This document shows, piece after piece, positions 32,001 to 42,274 of a stretch of 64,000 bases of DNA. A model generated the notes under the pieces. That model saw only the letters and a program-made list of their open reading frames with translations. It did not search any database and was not told the DNA's origin. The stretch lies in the NCBI GenBank assembly GCA_949358305.1, contig OX442320.1:1676501-1740500 (forward strand), in the 5' to 3' direction. This stretch comes from Strigamia acuminata (Eukaryota; Arthropoda; Chilopoda; Geophilomorpha; Linotaeniidae). The position numbers were made by a program, and so were the translations under genes. Positions within the stretch are counted from its first letter, which is position 1. Each line of letters starts with the position of its first letter.

Positions 32001-32795
32001 ATATATTGGGCCAATATTGGACCAATATTGGGTATCTTGGGGTTCTGCTGGCCAATATAACCAACCTTCAACCAATGTAGGTCCAATATTGGGAACATAA
32101 TATTGGCCAATATTTGGAATACAATATTGGCCCAATGTTGGCTAAGGATTGGCAAGCCAATATTGGGTTTCCACGCCAGACCCAATGTTGGCCCGATATT
32201 GGCTGGCAATATTGGCCCAATATTAACTAGCCAATTATTAGCCAATATTGGCTGTCGGCAGGCAGCCATTGATTGGCCATTATTGGGAATACAATATTGG
32301 CCCAATGTTGGCTAAAGATTGGCAAGCCAATATTGGGTTTCCACGCCACACCCAATGTTGGCCCAATATTGGCCGGCAATATTGGCCCAATATCAACTAG
32401 CCAATTGTTAGCCAATATTGGCTGTCGGTAGGCAGCCATCGATTGGCCAATATTGGGAATGCAATATTGGCCCAATGTTGGCTAAAGATTGGCAAGCCAA
32501 AATTGGGTTTCCACGCCAGACCCAATGTTGGCCCAATATTGGCCGCCAATATTGGCCCAGTATCAACTAGCCAATTGTTAACCAATATTGGCTGTCGATA
32601 GGCAGCCATCAATTGGCCAATATTCTGAATACAATATTGGCCCAATGTTGGCAATGGATTGGCAAGCCAACATTGGGTTTCCACGCCGGACCCAATGTTG
32701 GCCCGATATTGGCTGGCAATAATGACCCAATATTAACCACCCAATTGTTAGCCAATATTGGCTGTCAGTAGGCAGCCATCGATTGGCCAATATTC
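32001..32795. repeat. ATTGGCCCAAT satellite array, about 169-bp units
   Basis: About four units of roughly 169 bp, marked by GAATACAATATTGGCCCAAT near 32117, 32286, 32455 and 32625 and by GGCAGCCATCGATTGGCC. It uses the same TTGGCCCAATATTGG words as 6482-7020 but with a different unit length, and follows directly from the DNA-element end interrupted by Gypsy-3. The open frames in it are repeat translations, not genes. Confidence 0.85.
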
Positions 32796-34583
32796 ATAAC
32801 TCGATCGCAAGAACACGGCATGGTGAAACTAAGCATATGATCGCTCAAATGCGGCCAAAAAGCGCTTAGTTTCCCGTCGAAACTAGGCGTCGATCGCCGG
32901 CCGCATTCCATCGCAAGAACGCCACCGCGACGTCGTGGAAAGATTCTCTCGCTATCGACGCGACGGGTAACGGGGAACCATTGTGTTTCACGTTCACCGT
33001 TCCCAAACCCATTCATCTGCCACAAAAACTGCCGCTGCCCCAGAGTTATAGCACATTGAAACTTTTTAGTGACTCGTTTTAATGTTATTTTTTTTTCGAT
33101 TTTCGGCTCGATTAAATTGTTGGTTTTGAGTGTTTGTTGGTCGTCACGTACGCGTGACATTACCGCCACTGTCTTCATTATTATAATTGAATAATAAAGA
33201 AATACACACTTTTACCGGTATTTAATTTTTTTTAAAGTTCTTATTGAGTCGACGTGGACTTAGATGCGGGAGTCGATGGTGGAGTCGATGCCGACCCAAC
33301 CGCATCGATTCCTGCATCGAAATGTCAACACCGTCCTCAAAAAATTAAAGTTTAAATATTTCGTTTTTCGGAAATTAAATAGAAGTAAATTGAATTAAAA
33401 ATTCCAAAAAGTTGCGCATATTTTTATTTACGAAGAAGTAGAAACGAATGAGAAACAATGCGCCATGACGAATAGTGCATGATCGCGCATCTGATCAATG
33501 CGTCTTTTCTCATTCAGAGAAAATGTTTAATTTGCATACAAATTGTAATTTAATGCGAATAAATATAATATTTAATTTTTTTAAAATTTAATTACGAGTA
33601 TGTATTTGTTTATTGATTGGAACAAAACGGAATGAAATAATAAACTGTTGACTGTAAAATTGAAAAAAAAACATGCAGCATAGTTAATTTTTTTTACTGC
33701 CGTGCCCCTCGTGCCGATGGTGTACGCCATGCACTTTCCTACGACCATTCGCATCGATAAATAAAATGTATCGATATATATACTTTTAAATTTTTGCAGC
33801 CAGTTGAACGAGATAGAAGGACGAACTTTGCTCTAAGATGGCGATATTAAAACTTGTTTTAACAATATTTTTTCTCGAACATTTTCCTTGCCGCATTTGG
33901 ATCGCCAAACAGATTGTATCCGTGGATACTGGATATGGATAGGATGCTATAAGATGACTCGTCGTAAAAAAATTATCTATATGCAAAATGTAACGATCAT
34001 AAATATCGTAAATTTAAAACAATCTACAACAATATGTCAAATAGATGAACTAACAAATAAGAAAGTGAAAAAGAACAGTTCCGGATCTCGAACAATGTTG
34101 ATTTGGCCGACGTAAATTTGTTGGAGTCGTCGCGCTCTTTTTCGACTTTGTCTGAATCACTCGAACCGCATTTAGATGGCTCTTGTGGTTCGTCGACTTT
34201 TCGCCGGTATCAGCGTGCCGCCATTAGAATACACCAACATATAACAATGATTATAAATGCTTAATTTAAATTTTGGAGTAAACACAAGTCGAGGTGCTCG
34301 TTCATGTGATTTTCTTCAATCTGAAGCGAGCACACGGGACAGGATTGGGATGAAGACCGATCGTTCGTTTGGTTATTATTGGAAATTTCAGCGAATTCGT
34401 CTCGTCAGAACTGTGGATTTTCTTTTCGATCTGGCCACTGAATACTGTATGTAACTTAAGAGGCGGACGTGTCGCCTGCGGATCTAAATAACTTGGAGTG
34501 TCACAACGCCGGGTCTCGGCATGCTCGTTCTTTTCGATTTTGTTTTGTCGCTTCATTTCGACGGTTGCACGATTGTTTCGGGG
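32796..34583. other. Unassigned intergenic DNA with dispersed repeats
   Basis: No gene is supported. 32840-32930 contains CTTAGTTTCCCGTCGAAAC near AATGCGGCC/GGCCGCATT words that recur around 35125-35200, marking a dispersed repeat family. The rest is AT-rich with short open frames lacking domains. Confidence 0.5.
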
Positions 34584-34629
34584 TGCTTGAGCACAGATTA
34601 GAGGAATTCCTCTAATCTGTGTGCTTGAG
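34584..34629. repeat. 30-bp perfect palindrome flanked by 8-bp direct repeats
   Basis: CACAGATTAGAGGAA followed by its exact reverse complement (34592-34621), with TGCTTGAG immediately on each side (34584-34591, 34622-34629). The 8-bp flanking repeat looks like a hAT-type target duplication around a minimal hairpin. Confidence 0.7.
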
Positions 34630-34715
34630 CTTGGTATCGAACCAAACACATGACCGCGGCCAGTGAACGGGATGAAAGTCGATTCAATTTTATTCAGTTC
34701 CACTCTGCTGGGGCA

Positions 34716-34780
34716 ATGAAAAAGAAAATGTAACAACTCGTTTAAACGAGTTGGTAACTCGAAATAACGAGTTGTGCAAC
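34716..34780 (-). repeat. AACTCGTTTAAACGAGTT palindromic repeat, left copy
   Basis: Contains AACTCGTTTAAACGAGTT and AACTCGAAATAACGAGTT after a TGAAAAAGAAAATGTAAC edge. The reverse-complement arrangement is found at 54750-54859 on the other side of Copia-2. Confidence 0.65.
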
Positions 34781-35205
34781 AAGGCTTTGTAACCGATTTA
34801 TTTAAGAACGGGGAATCGGCCAAACACCGGCCGCATTTGTGCGATCGAGTGTGGCCGGTATTCGGCCGACTACCGGTAGCGAATTTATTTATCGATTAAT
34901 TTGAATTTTTGCTCAAAAATTACTAGTTATTTTGGTTACTTTCAACGAAAAACCATGTAATTATGTCAAATTCGAGCTATTCTGAGAGTAATTTTATCGA
35001 TTAAGAATTGAAATTGACCCACAAGTACAAAAAATCCAAACATTTTGAAAAAACACAATTTATAAAAATATTTCAACTTTACTCGATTTTATTTGTAAAA
35101 ACATTCCAACTATTCTCGATTTTACTTAAAAAAGTGCTTAGTTTCTCGTCGAAACCAAGCACCGGTAGTTGGTCAAACACCAGCCGCATTCGATTGCACA
35201 AATGC

Positions 35206-35240
35206 TGTTGGAAATCGTGTGGTTGAAATAATGCAACATC
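35206..35240 (-). repeat. Copia-2 3' LTR, outer fragment
   Basis: First 35 bp of the LTR on the plus strand, ending ACATC, which is duplicated at 42050-42054 by Copia-1. The remaining 181 bp continue at 42055-42235. Confidence 0.85.
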
Positions 35241-35711
35241 TGTAGCAGAGGAGTGCGCTCACAGTATAAAATACTGTGTGTGGAAGCGAGTTTAAATGCC
35301 GAAACACGGCTAATATGAGCGCAATGACGTGCGCGCACCTCCAGCGCTTGAAAATGGTGGAAAATAAAGTCACTGCACTCTAAAGTGCTCATGAGTGACA
35401 AACACAATGTAAAAATAAACTAAATGTTTAATAAAAACGAAAATGCTTACATAATGTGGTCCATTTAGATGGAGAAAATACATGAGTGCTTGCTGGCATG
35501 CAAGCGGCCATTGTGATTGTGAAAAACATACATGCACACCATCTGGTGTTAATAATAAGTAATACAAAAGTAAACAGTATAGAGGCAGCATTATGCCCAA
35601 TGTTAAATAATGAAATAAATCCTAATAAATACACTAGGCTGCATAATGCAGTAATACATTAAGAAATGTGCAAAACAAGTACGGAGGACTGTTTGGCATT
35701 GATAAACAACA
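35241..35711 (-). repeat. Copia-1 3' LTR
   Basis: 471 bp, on the plus strand TGTAGCAGAGG to GATAAACAACA, matching 41579-42049. A TATAAAATA word near 35264 is close to the likely transcription start. Confidence 0.92.
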
Positions 35712-35919
35712 ATTTCCCCCTTCGATGGCAAATAGCCGCAAAAATAAAGAATAAGTTAAGGGAAAAACTTTAAATGTAACTTTACATAGAATAATAATAA
35801 TGGAAATAATAATTCGGAACATCGAGCCGGGTACTGTTAAATTAATCACTACGGAAGCCCGAAAATTCCCACTGGAACTCGATGATCCTCAAAATTCGGG
35901 TAAAACTAAATTAAGAATG

Positions 35920-38900
35920 TCACGACAGGTTGAAATTGAAAATCCGGGAAATCAGGAGACGCAGTTGAGATGAGCCCAACCATTTGGTAAAGATGTCTGC
36001 CACGTTCATTGATCCGGGGACTTTGCGCAATTGGAATGCACCTGCTGTGTACCATTCCCGAATCCAATGAAATTTCACTCGGATATGTTTCGTTTTACTG
36101 TTCTCCACGTCATTTGATGTGAATTGGATGGAAGAAAGCGCATCGGAGAACACTAAAGGTGGTGAAGATCTATTCAGCATCGGGACGGAACTGTAGACGT
36201 AATCCAGCCAATAAAGCTCACGGACGCACTCAACGAGGGCGACAAACTCCGCCTCCATCGTTGAGCACGCCACGCTGGTCTGTTTTCTACAATTCCATCC
36301 GATGGGGACGTTTCCAATAAAAGCTATATACCCGCCGAAACTCAAAGAAGTGCTGACTTCGGTGGCCCAAGACGCGTCAGTATATCCCCATAGCTGTCCA
36401 TTGGAACAATTTGTCAGTTCAATTGCATAATCCAAAGTATTGCCAACATAGCGCACAACCTGCATGAGCGCCTTGATGTGAGTGTGGTTGTAGCAATTGT
36501 TGAATTGTGACAACATTATCACTGAGAATAATATATCAGGTCGTGTCCTCGATGCGAGGAAGAGAAGAGAGCCAATTAACGAACGATAAGGAAATTCTGG
36601 CAAGTCCTCTTTCGACCCTTTGACGAGCGTCGTTCCTGGTGTTACTGGGACCTTGATGAGTTTATCGGCGATAATTTCAAATTTCTTGAGAATCTTCTGT
36701 ATGTATGCACGTTGGATGATGAAGATTCCTTTGGGAGTACGGATGAACTCTACACCTAAGAGTTTCGTAATTGGTCCTAAATTCACGACATCGAATTTGG
36801 TGCTGATGAGCGCAATTAATTGTGTAAGGACGTTATCCGTCGCGTAAAATAGAACTATATCATCGACGTATATTAACATCACGGCGGAAGTTCCGTATAT
36901 GTATACACAGTTGCATCCTGGTAATCTGCGAAATCCTAAATCGCGCAATGTTTGATCTAATTTCTCAAACCATTGGCGCCCGGACTGGTGGAGACCATAG
37001 AGCGACTTTATCAGGAGCCATACATGATTTGGATTTGAACATGTTGCGCCAGCTGGAATGCGCATATATACTTTGTGCGCAAGATCGCCGTATAGGTACG
37101 CGCACTTCACATCTAAATGCGCGTCCTTCCACCCTTTGAGGACTACTAATAGGCAGAAAAATAGGCGTATGAGAACAAAGTTGACAACAGGGCTAAAGAC
37201 TTCATCGTAGTCTACACCTAAAGTTTGGCGAAAGCCCTGTGCCACTAATCTGGCGCGATATCTGGCTGGTTTGCCTAGAGCATCTTCCTTCAGTTTGAAG
37301 AGCCACTTGCACCCTAATATGGTTGTATTTTCCGGTTTAGGGACCTCTTCATAGACGCCTCTTTCTGCAAAAGTGTCTAACTCTTCATTAATGGCTTCCT
37401 GCCATTTGGTTGCATCCGGAAATCTTACAGCCTCTGCGTAACTTGTGGGATCACGACGACAAAGGTGTACTCTGGGAAGTGGTGGCGGAAGATTCTCTAA
37501 TTCATATTCCATGTTGCCAAAATAAAATAGTTCAGGATCATAAGGAATGTTGTTCATGTGACAGAATTCCTCAACGTCACCCCTAGAACGTAATCGGAGT
37601 CCTGCTTCTGGGAAATAATAAACATCGACTTTGAGTTTTCCAGGTTCCTGTACTTTGCGCAAATGTTCCTCCCTTTTCCAGTGTCTACACTCAGTATCTC
37701 CACCAATGTAACGCCATTTATATGCAGTTGCAGCTCCAGTTGGAGGTGGACCATGGTGGGCTGCTTGATGAGCTTGTGGCGCATTTCCACGAGAGCCTCG
37801 ACGAGCATTTACAAAACTCGGAGGTGAACCAGGTGGTGTATGACTTGGTGTATTGCCGGGAGTAATGACTGGACTCGGCACCGGCGTTATTACTGGAGTA
37901 ATTAGAGGGGCTCGAATAGGAGATCCCGGAGTTGGAGTGGCTGGCGGAGTTCGGAATTGAGCACCCGCTAGGGTCGAATCGTCAGAGTCATAGTCCGTAT
38001 CACATTCATCCTCTGAATCCGGAAATTTGGGCCAATCAGTATATTGTAAACCGTCGTCAAACCTCACATGCGGTTGTGAAATGCGCAATGGTTGATAAGT
38101 TTGCGATGTTTGATGCGATTGGTCCTCATCTGGTCCCATCCACGGTTGCTGCGGACCTCGATAATGGTTGGAACGTTTGTAGGATTGCCGTTCGTCAATT
38201 TGGACGTGAATGGATTCGATGACTTTGTTATCCGTTGGATTCCAGACGCGATAACCTCGCGTTGTCGTGGCGTATCCAACCAAATAGCCCTCCCAAGCTC
38301 GTGGATCCAATTTGTCCCTGCCAGGAGCCGTGTGATGTACCCAGCATTTGGAGCCTAACTTCCGGAGGTGTCGGAGCGAAAGGGCACGTCGTCGCCACAA
38401 AATATAGGGCACCTCATTTTTGAGACGAGAATGAGGGCACCGATTCTTTATATAAGAGAAAGTCACTGCGAATTCCGCCCAAAGTTCATTCGGAAGTCCG
38501 GTTTCATCCAGAATAGCACGCGTGTAATCCGCCATTGTGCGATTTATGCGTTCCGCTGTGCCATTCATAGCGGGGCTATGTGGATTGGTCCGTTGGGCTT
38601 GAATCCCAGTTTCCTTTAAATAGCGGTCGAATTCGTTTGATAAGAACTCCCCTCCTCGGTCAGTTCGGATGGCCTTCACTCGTTTGCCTGTCACTCGTTC
38701 GATTCGTGTGACGTAGTCTTTGAACAATCCAAATACTTGGGATTTTTGAGCCATCGGAAATATCCAGGCATAGCGCGTGGCGTCGTCGATAATCGTTAGC
38801 ACATAACGCGCGGCTCCGTAGGAAGTCGTTCTTGATGCTCCCCACACGTCCATGTGTAGGAGATCTAAAGCCTTTGTAGAAATAGGATGTTCATCAGGTT

Positions 38901-40725
38901 TATGGGAAATGCGCGTTGATTTCGCAATTCGACAATGATTACACGAAAGTTCCTTGTTCACTTCTGCCGGTGTCACTCCATAAACTTGGTTATTTCCGGC
39001 CAAAAGTTTCATTGCATTGGTGTGAAGATGACCCAATCTGCTGTGCCATATCCCAGTCGCATCCTTTTTAACCGTAGGCGCTGCAACTTTCTTTTGATTC
39101 GCCGACTTTAGATTCGGTTTGGAAGTTGGAGGAATTGCCATTAATGTGTCGGCAAAGGATGGGACTTGAGGTAATGGTTTGGTAGGAACAGGTACAGGAG
39201 GTGTCTTGGACTGGGTTACTTTGATTGGTGCAGGTGGAGGAATTTCATTTGGCAAAGGAGGGAATTCGAGCCGAAAATCAGTAAAAAGTTCAGGATTTTT
39301 CGACTTTTTCTTTGCTCTTGGATACTGGATGAAATCCTCTTCTGTCGTGACTAATGTTCGGGTCGGAGCGATTGACTGCGCAATAGGTACATCCACTGTT
39401 GACATCAGTGTTGAAGGTGGGCACAAGCCGTCGACATAATAAAGGCCGCCCTTTTCTTTGGCCCGAAGCATTGGATGCTTAATGTCGGATTTGTAGACAT
39501 AGACGTCTCCATTCCAAATATGGATGTGATGTTTAGTTTTGTCCATTTTTGACACTGAAATCAAATTCGCCTCGAATTTTGGCGCATACAACACATCTTG
39601 GAGATTTACGACACATTCTACGTTGTTGATCATGGAGATAATCTGGACTTTGCCCTTTCCTAGAACTTCGGAATGTCCTTGACCTAATGCTATGTTAAAG
39701 GGCACAACTTTAACAAAGTCCTGAAACCAAGCCTGGACGTGGCACACATGATCTGTTGCCCCACAATCCACTATCCATTCATGTGATTGCATGAAGTGAA
39801 TTGTGGGCATTGGTTGTGGCGCACTGGCGAAAAAGTTCGTTTCTCGTCTTGCGCTGGAATTCCCCCTTGGTCTAGAATCATCTCGGTTTGAGTTCTTATT
39901 GCGTTTATGGCTTGAACTCCTCGGCTTCCTTTGAAGTGAAGCTGCCGGTTGATTCTTGTCATCTCGGCGCGATGGCAAAGGACATTTATTTGCGTAATGG
40001 CCAAATTCCTGGCAATTAAAACACTGCACCGAAGATAACGGTCGAGAGGGACGAGAACGATTTCTCCCACGTTGCTGTTTTTCACCAGCATACGCACGAG
40101 AATGTTTTGAATTGTCCACGTCGCGTGAATCCATAGCTTTGAGTCGCATATGTTCCGCGAGTAACTGTTCGGACACTTTCTTTGGTGTGAATTCACCGTT
40201 GGGCAAGTGATATGTTGTGAATGAAATCTGTGAATATTCACGAGGCAATAAGTCCAAGTATTGGTAAGCGTGGTGATCAGGCGAAGTTATCTCTCCGATA
40301 TCCTTCATTTGGCGGACATGATAGTCAACGCGTCCTAAGAAGTCGGCCATATCTTCGCCCTGTTCTAGGCGCAAATTCAAAAATTCGCGGCGCATGGCTG
40401 CCTGTCGTGCGCGAGATGATGGCGCATAAATGTTGGCTAAAATGTCCCATGCTTCCTTCGGGGTTTTACAATCATCTAGCGCAGACTTCTTCGCCTCGCT
40501 TACAGAACAGTATATTAAGCCTAATGCCTTGGCTTTACGACGCTTGTATTTCTTCTTTTCCTTGTCACCCGCGGTTTTAAGGAATTCTGCCTCTTCTTCT
40601 TCAGTTACGTGTTCCCATAACTCTTCACTTCTCAGCACCATGCGCATTGAGCGCTGCCATAGTTCGTAGTTTCCTACGCTGAGAATCGGAAGGCGTCCGG
40701 AATTGGCTTCGACGGATTTTGACAT
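35920..40725 (-). CDS. Copia-1 gag-pol polyprotein with MBD-like module
   Basis: 1,601 aa from the ATG at 40725; a single intact frame as is usual for Copia. Order: UBN2-type Gag; CCHC knuckle CFNCQEFGHYANKC (near 235); protease with WIVDCGATDH (near 318); pre-integrase HSRLGHLH and CNHCRIAK; integrase D,D,E (LLHMDVWGA, RTDRGGEF, MNGTAERINR, about 622-725); Pro/Thr-rich linker; a module at about 1003-1072 with VDVYYFPEAGLRLRS and EEFCHMNN that resembles a methyl-CpG-binding domain; RT (GCKWLFKLK, YGLHQSGRQW, IYVDDIVLF near 1287); and RNase H (CSTMEAEF, NVADIFTKWL). It is related to Copia-3, which shares the same module. Confidence 0.95.
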   Translation of the reverse strand: MSKSVEANSGRLPILSVGNYELWQRSMRMVLRSEELWEHVTEEEEAEFLKTAGDKEKKKYKRRKAKALGLIYCSVSEAKKSALDDCKTPKEAWDILANIYAPSSRARQAAMRREFLNLRLEQGEDMADFLGRVDYHVRQMKDIGEITSPDHHAYQYLDLLPREYSQISFTTYHLPNGEFTPKKVSEQLLAEHMRLKAMDSRDVDNSKHSRAYAGEKQQRGRNRSRPSRPLSSVQCFNCQEFGHYANKCPLPSRRDDKNQPAASLQRKPRSSSHKRNKNSNRDDSRPRGNSSARRETNFFASAPQPMPTIHFMQSHEWIVDCGATDHVCHVQAWFQDFVKVVPFNIALGQGHSEVLGKGKVQIISMINNVECVVNLQDVLYAPKFEANLISVSKMDKTKHHIHIWNGDVYVYKSDIKHPMLRAKEKGGLYYVDGLCPPSTLMSTVDVPIAQSIAPTRTLVTTEEDFIQYPRAKKKSKNPELFTDFRLEFPPLPNEIPPPAPIKVTQSKTPPVPVPTKPLPQVPSFADTLMAIPPTSKPNLKSANQKKVAAPTVKKDATGIWHSRLGHLHTNAMKLLAGNNQVYGVTPAEVNKELSCNHCRIAKSTRISHKPDEHPISTKALDLLHMDVWGASRTTSYGAARYVLTIIDDATRYAWIFPMAQKSQVFGLFKDYVTRIERVTGKRVKAIRTDRGGEFLSNEFDRYLKETGIQAQRTNPHSPAMNGTAERINRTMADYTRAILDETGLPNELWAEFAVTFSYIKNRCPHSRLKNEVPYILWRRRALSLRHLRKLGSKCWVHHTAPGRDKLDPRAWEGYLVGYATTTRGYRVWNPTDNKVIESIHVQIDERQSYKRSNHYRGPQQPWMGPDEDQSHQTSQTYQPLRISQPHVRFDDGLQYTDWPKFPDSEDECDTDYDSDDSTLAGAQFRTPPATPTPGSPIRAPLITPVITPVPSPVITPGNTPSHTPPGSPPSFVNARRGSRGNAPQAHQAAHHGPPPTGAATAYKWRYIGGDTECRHWKREEHLRKVQEPGKLKVDVYYFPEAGLRLRSRGDVEEFCHMNNIPYDPELFYFGNMEYELENLPPPLPRVHLCRRDPTSYAEAVRFPDATKWQEAINEELDTFAERGVYEEVPKPENTTILGCKWLFKLKEDALGKPARYRARLVAQGFRQTLGVDYDEVFSPVVNFVLIRLFFCLLVVLKGWKDAHLDVKCAYLYGDLAHKVYMRIPAGATCSNPNHVWLLIKSLYGLHQSGRQWFEKLDQTLRDLGFRRLPGCNCVYIYGTSAVMLIYVDDIVLFYATDNVLTQLIALISTKFDVVNLGPITKLLGVEFIRTPKGIFIIQRAYIQKILKKFEIIADKLIKVPVTPGTTLVKGSKEDLPEFPYRSLIGSLLFLASRTRPDILFSVIMLSQFNNCYNHTHIKALMQVVRYVGNTLDYAIELTNCSNGQLWGYTDASWATEVSTSLSFGGYIAFIGNVPIGWNCRKQTSVACSTMEAEFVALVECVRELYWLDYVYSSVPMLNRSSPPLVFSDALSSIQFTSNDVENSKTKHIRVKFHWIREWYTAGAFQLRKVPGSMNVADIFTKWLGSSQLRLLISRIFNFNLS

Positions 40726-41578
40726 AATGACGTGGAGCTACGAAACAATCCGAAGCGAAGCACACAGGACGGAAAATGGTACAATTGATGAACTTGACGG
40801 TCTCGGAGCACAATATCGCGTTGCACAACACAAATACGGCGCACTATTCGAAGCACTGTCAAAGCGGATATCAATCGAATTGGGCAACCACTTCTGAAGT
40901 GGTCAGATAACCCTAGCCAGCCAACACACAGGGGTCCGTTCGCCTACCTGGAGGCGCGGGAGTACCTGCTGGCCGCGGTAAGCACTGGCTAGGAATGAGT
41001 TTGTGCGGTGGTTCGACTGAACCGGAGGGCACAAACTATTCTAAGGGACCCACAAAAACTTAATACTATCTTAAATACTAACAAGCTAATTACGACTACT
41101 GAAAAGCAATTTTTTAATTAGTATGATGAGACGTTGCGCCAATCTAGAGATGAAAATGGCGTAGTTGCGCATTTAAAATGCGAAAATCGTCGAAAAATCG
41201 TCGATACAACGACCGTACACGGTGTACTAAGTCGGGAATTAGTCCAAATCGTCGTTCACGCTGTGTAAAGCGGGTTTCCAACGTTGATTCTCGTTGGAAA
41301 ATGGTGAAAACCTGAAAATACACAAAATTCGCTTCGAAAATCGCGAAACTCGCGGAAATTCGAGCGAAATTAAATAACAAATCGTGGAGCCGGTAGCACA
41401 GACTGCGTGAGAACGTCGGCGTGTCGTCGCGAACGTTCTAGAGACGAAAATCGTCGCGGAAATCGGCGCAATCTGCAAATAGAAAATTTATCGCAAATTC
41501 GCGAATTTCGCGAAAATGGCGATAAAAATTAGCGGTTTCGGCGTGCTGCAAGGATAGCAACCACCCTCTGCTACCACT
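40726..41578 (-). other. Copia-1 leader and primer-binding site
   Basis: Untranslated leader. On the minus strand GGTAGCAGAGG (41575-41565) follows the 5' LTR by a few bases and can pair with CCTCTGCTAC at the LTR end (41589-41580). No gene is seen. Confidence 0.7.
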
Positions 41579-42049
41579 TGTAGCAGAGGAGTGCGCTCAC
41601 AGTATAAAATACTGTGTGTGGAAGCGAGTTTAAATGCCGAAACACGGCTAATATGAGCGCAATGACGTGCGCGCACCTCCAGCGCTTGAAAATGGTGGAA
41701 AATAAAGTCACTGCACTCTAAAGTGCTCATGAGTGACAAACACAATGTAAAAATAAACTAAATGTTTAATAAAAACGAAAATGCTTACATAATGTGGTCC
41801 ATTTAGATGGAGAAAATACATGAGTGCTTGCTGGCATGCAAGCGGCCATTGTGATTGTGAAAAACATACATGCACACCATCTGGTGTTAATAATAAGTAA
41901 TACAAAAGTAAACAGTATAGAGGCAGCATTATGCCCAATGTTAAATAATGAAATAAATCCTAATAAATACACTAGGCTGCATAATGCAGTAATACATTAA
42001 GAAATGTGCAAAACAAGTACGGAGGACTGTTTGGCATTGATAAACAACA
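41579..42049 (-). repeat. Copia-1 5' LTR
   Basis: 471 bp, partner of 35241-35711. On the minus strand it ends CCTCTGCTACA, a mimic of the tRNA 3' end complementary to the adjacent primer site. Confidence 0.92.
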
Positions 42050-42235
42050 ACATCATCGTAGGGTTAAAGAAATACAAGTGATTTTATTTAGAACAATTCA
42101 CAGGTTAAATATGATGACACTTAGCCATGATTGGCTGTTACAGAATGGACGTTTCTTGGACGTATCAGCGACAGGCGCGGAACGTCCGAGCGCCCTCTCG
42201 CGACGTATTGGCGGCCGACACACATATGTCCAACA
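42050..42235 (-). repeat. Copia-2 3' LTR, inner fragment
   Basis: Rest of the split Copia-2 LTR, matching 52959-53141 (42050-42054 is the duplicated ACATC). On the minus strand it is preceded by a short purine run (GAGAGGAGAAT), the likely polypurine tract. Confidence 0.85.
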
Positions 42236-42274
42236 AATTCTCCTCTCGGACTTAATACACTTAATACAAATTAA

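Larger units (their letters stand above)
35241..42049 (-). mobile_element. Copia-1, complete Ty1/Copia element
   Basis: 6,809 bp with two 471-bp LTRs (35241-35711, 41579-42049) and a perfect ACATC duplication (35236-35240, 42050-42054). One intact gag-pol ORF on the minus strand, a polypurine tract (GAAGGGGGAAAT) before the 3' LTR, and a primer-binding site next to the 5' LTR. Inserted in the 3' LTR of Copia-2. Confidence 0.95.

Noticed and set aside
31976-32790. Minus-strand ORFs with repeated NIGPILPANIGPT peptides
   Set aside because: Same reason: frames through the 169-bp satellite units.
32765-33178. Minus-strand ORF of 137 aa
   Set aside because: Overlaps the satellite edge and a dispersed repeat; no domain or conserved context.
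34302-34823. Minus-strand ORF of 173 aa
   Set aside because: Crosses the palindrome and the AACTCG repeat; no domain seen.
40703-40897. Small plus-strand ORF at the Copia-1 gag start
   Set aside because: Antisense shadow covering the leader and gag start.
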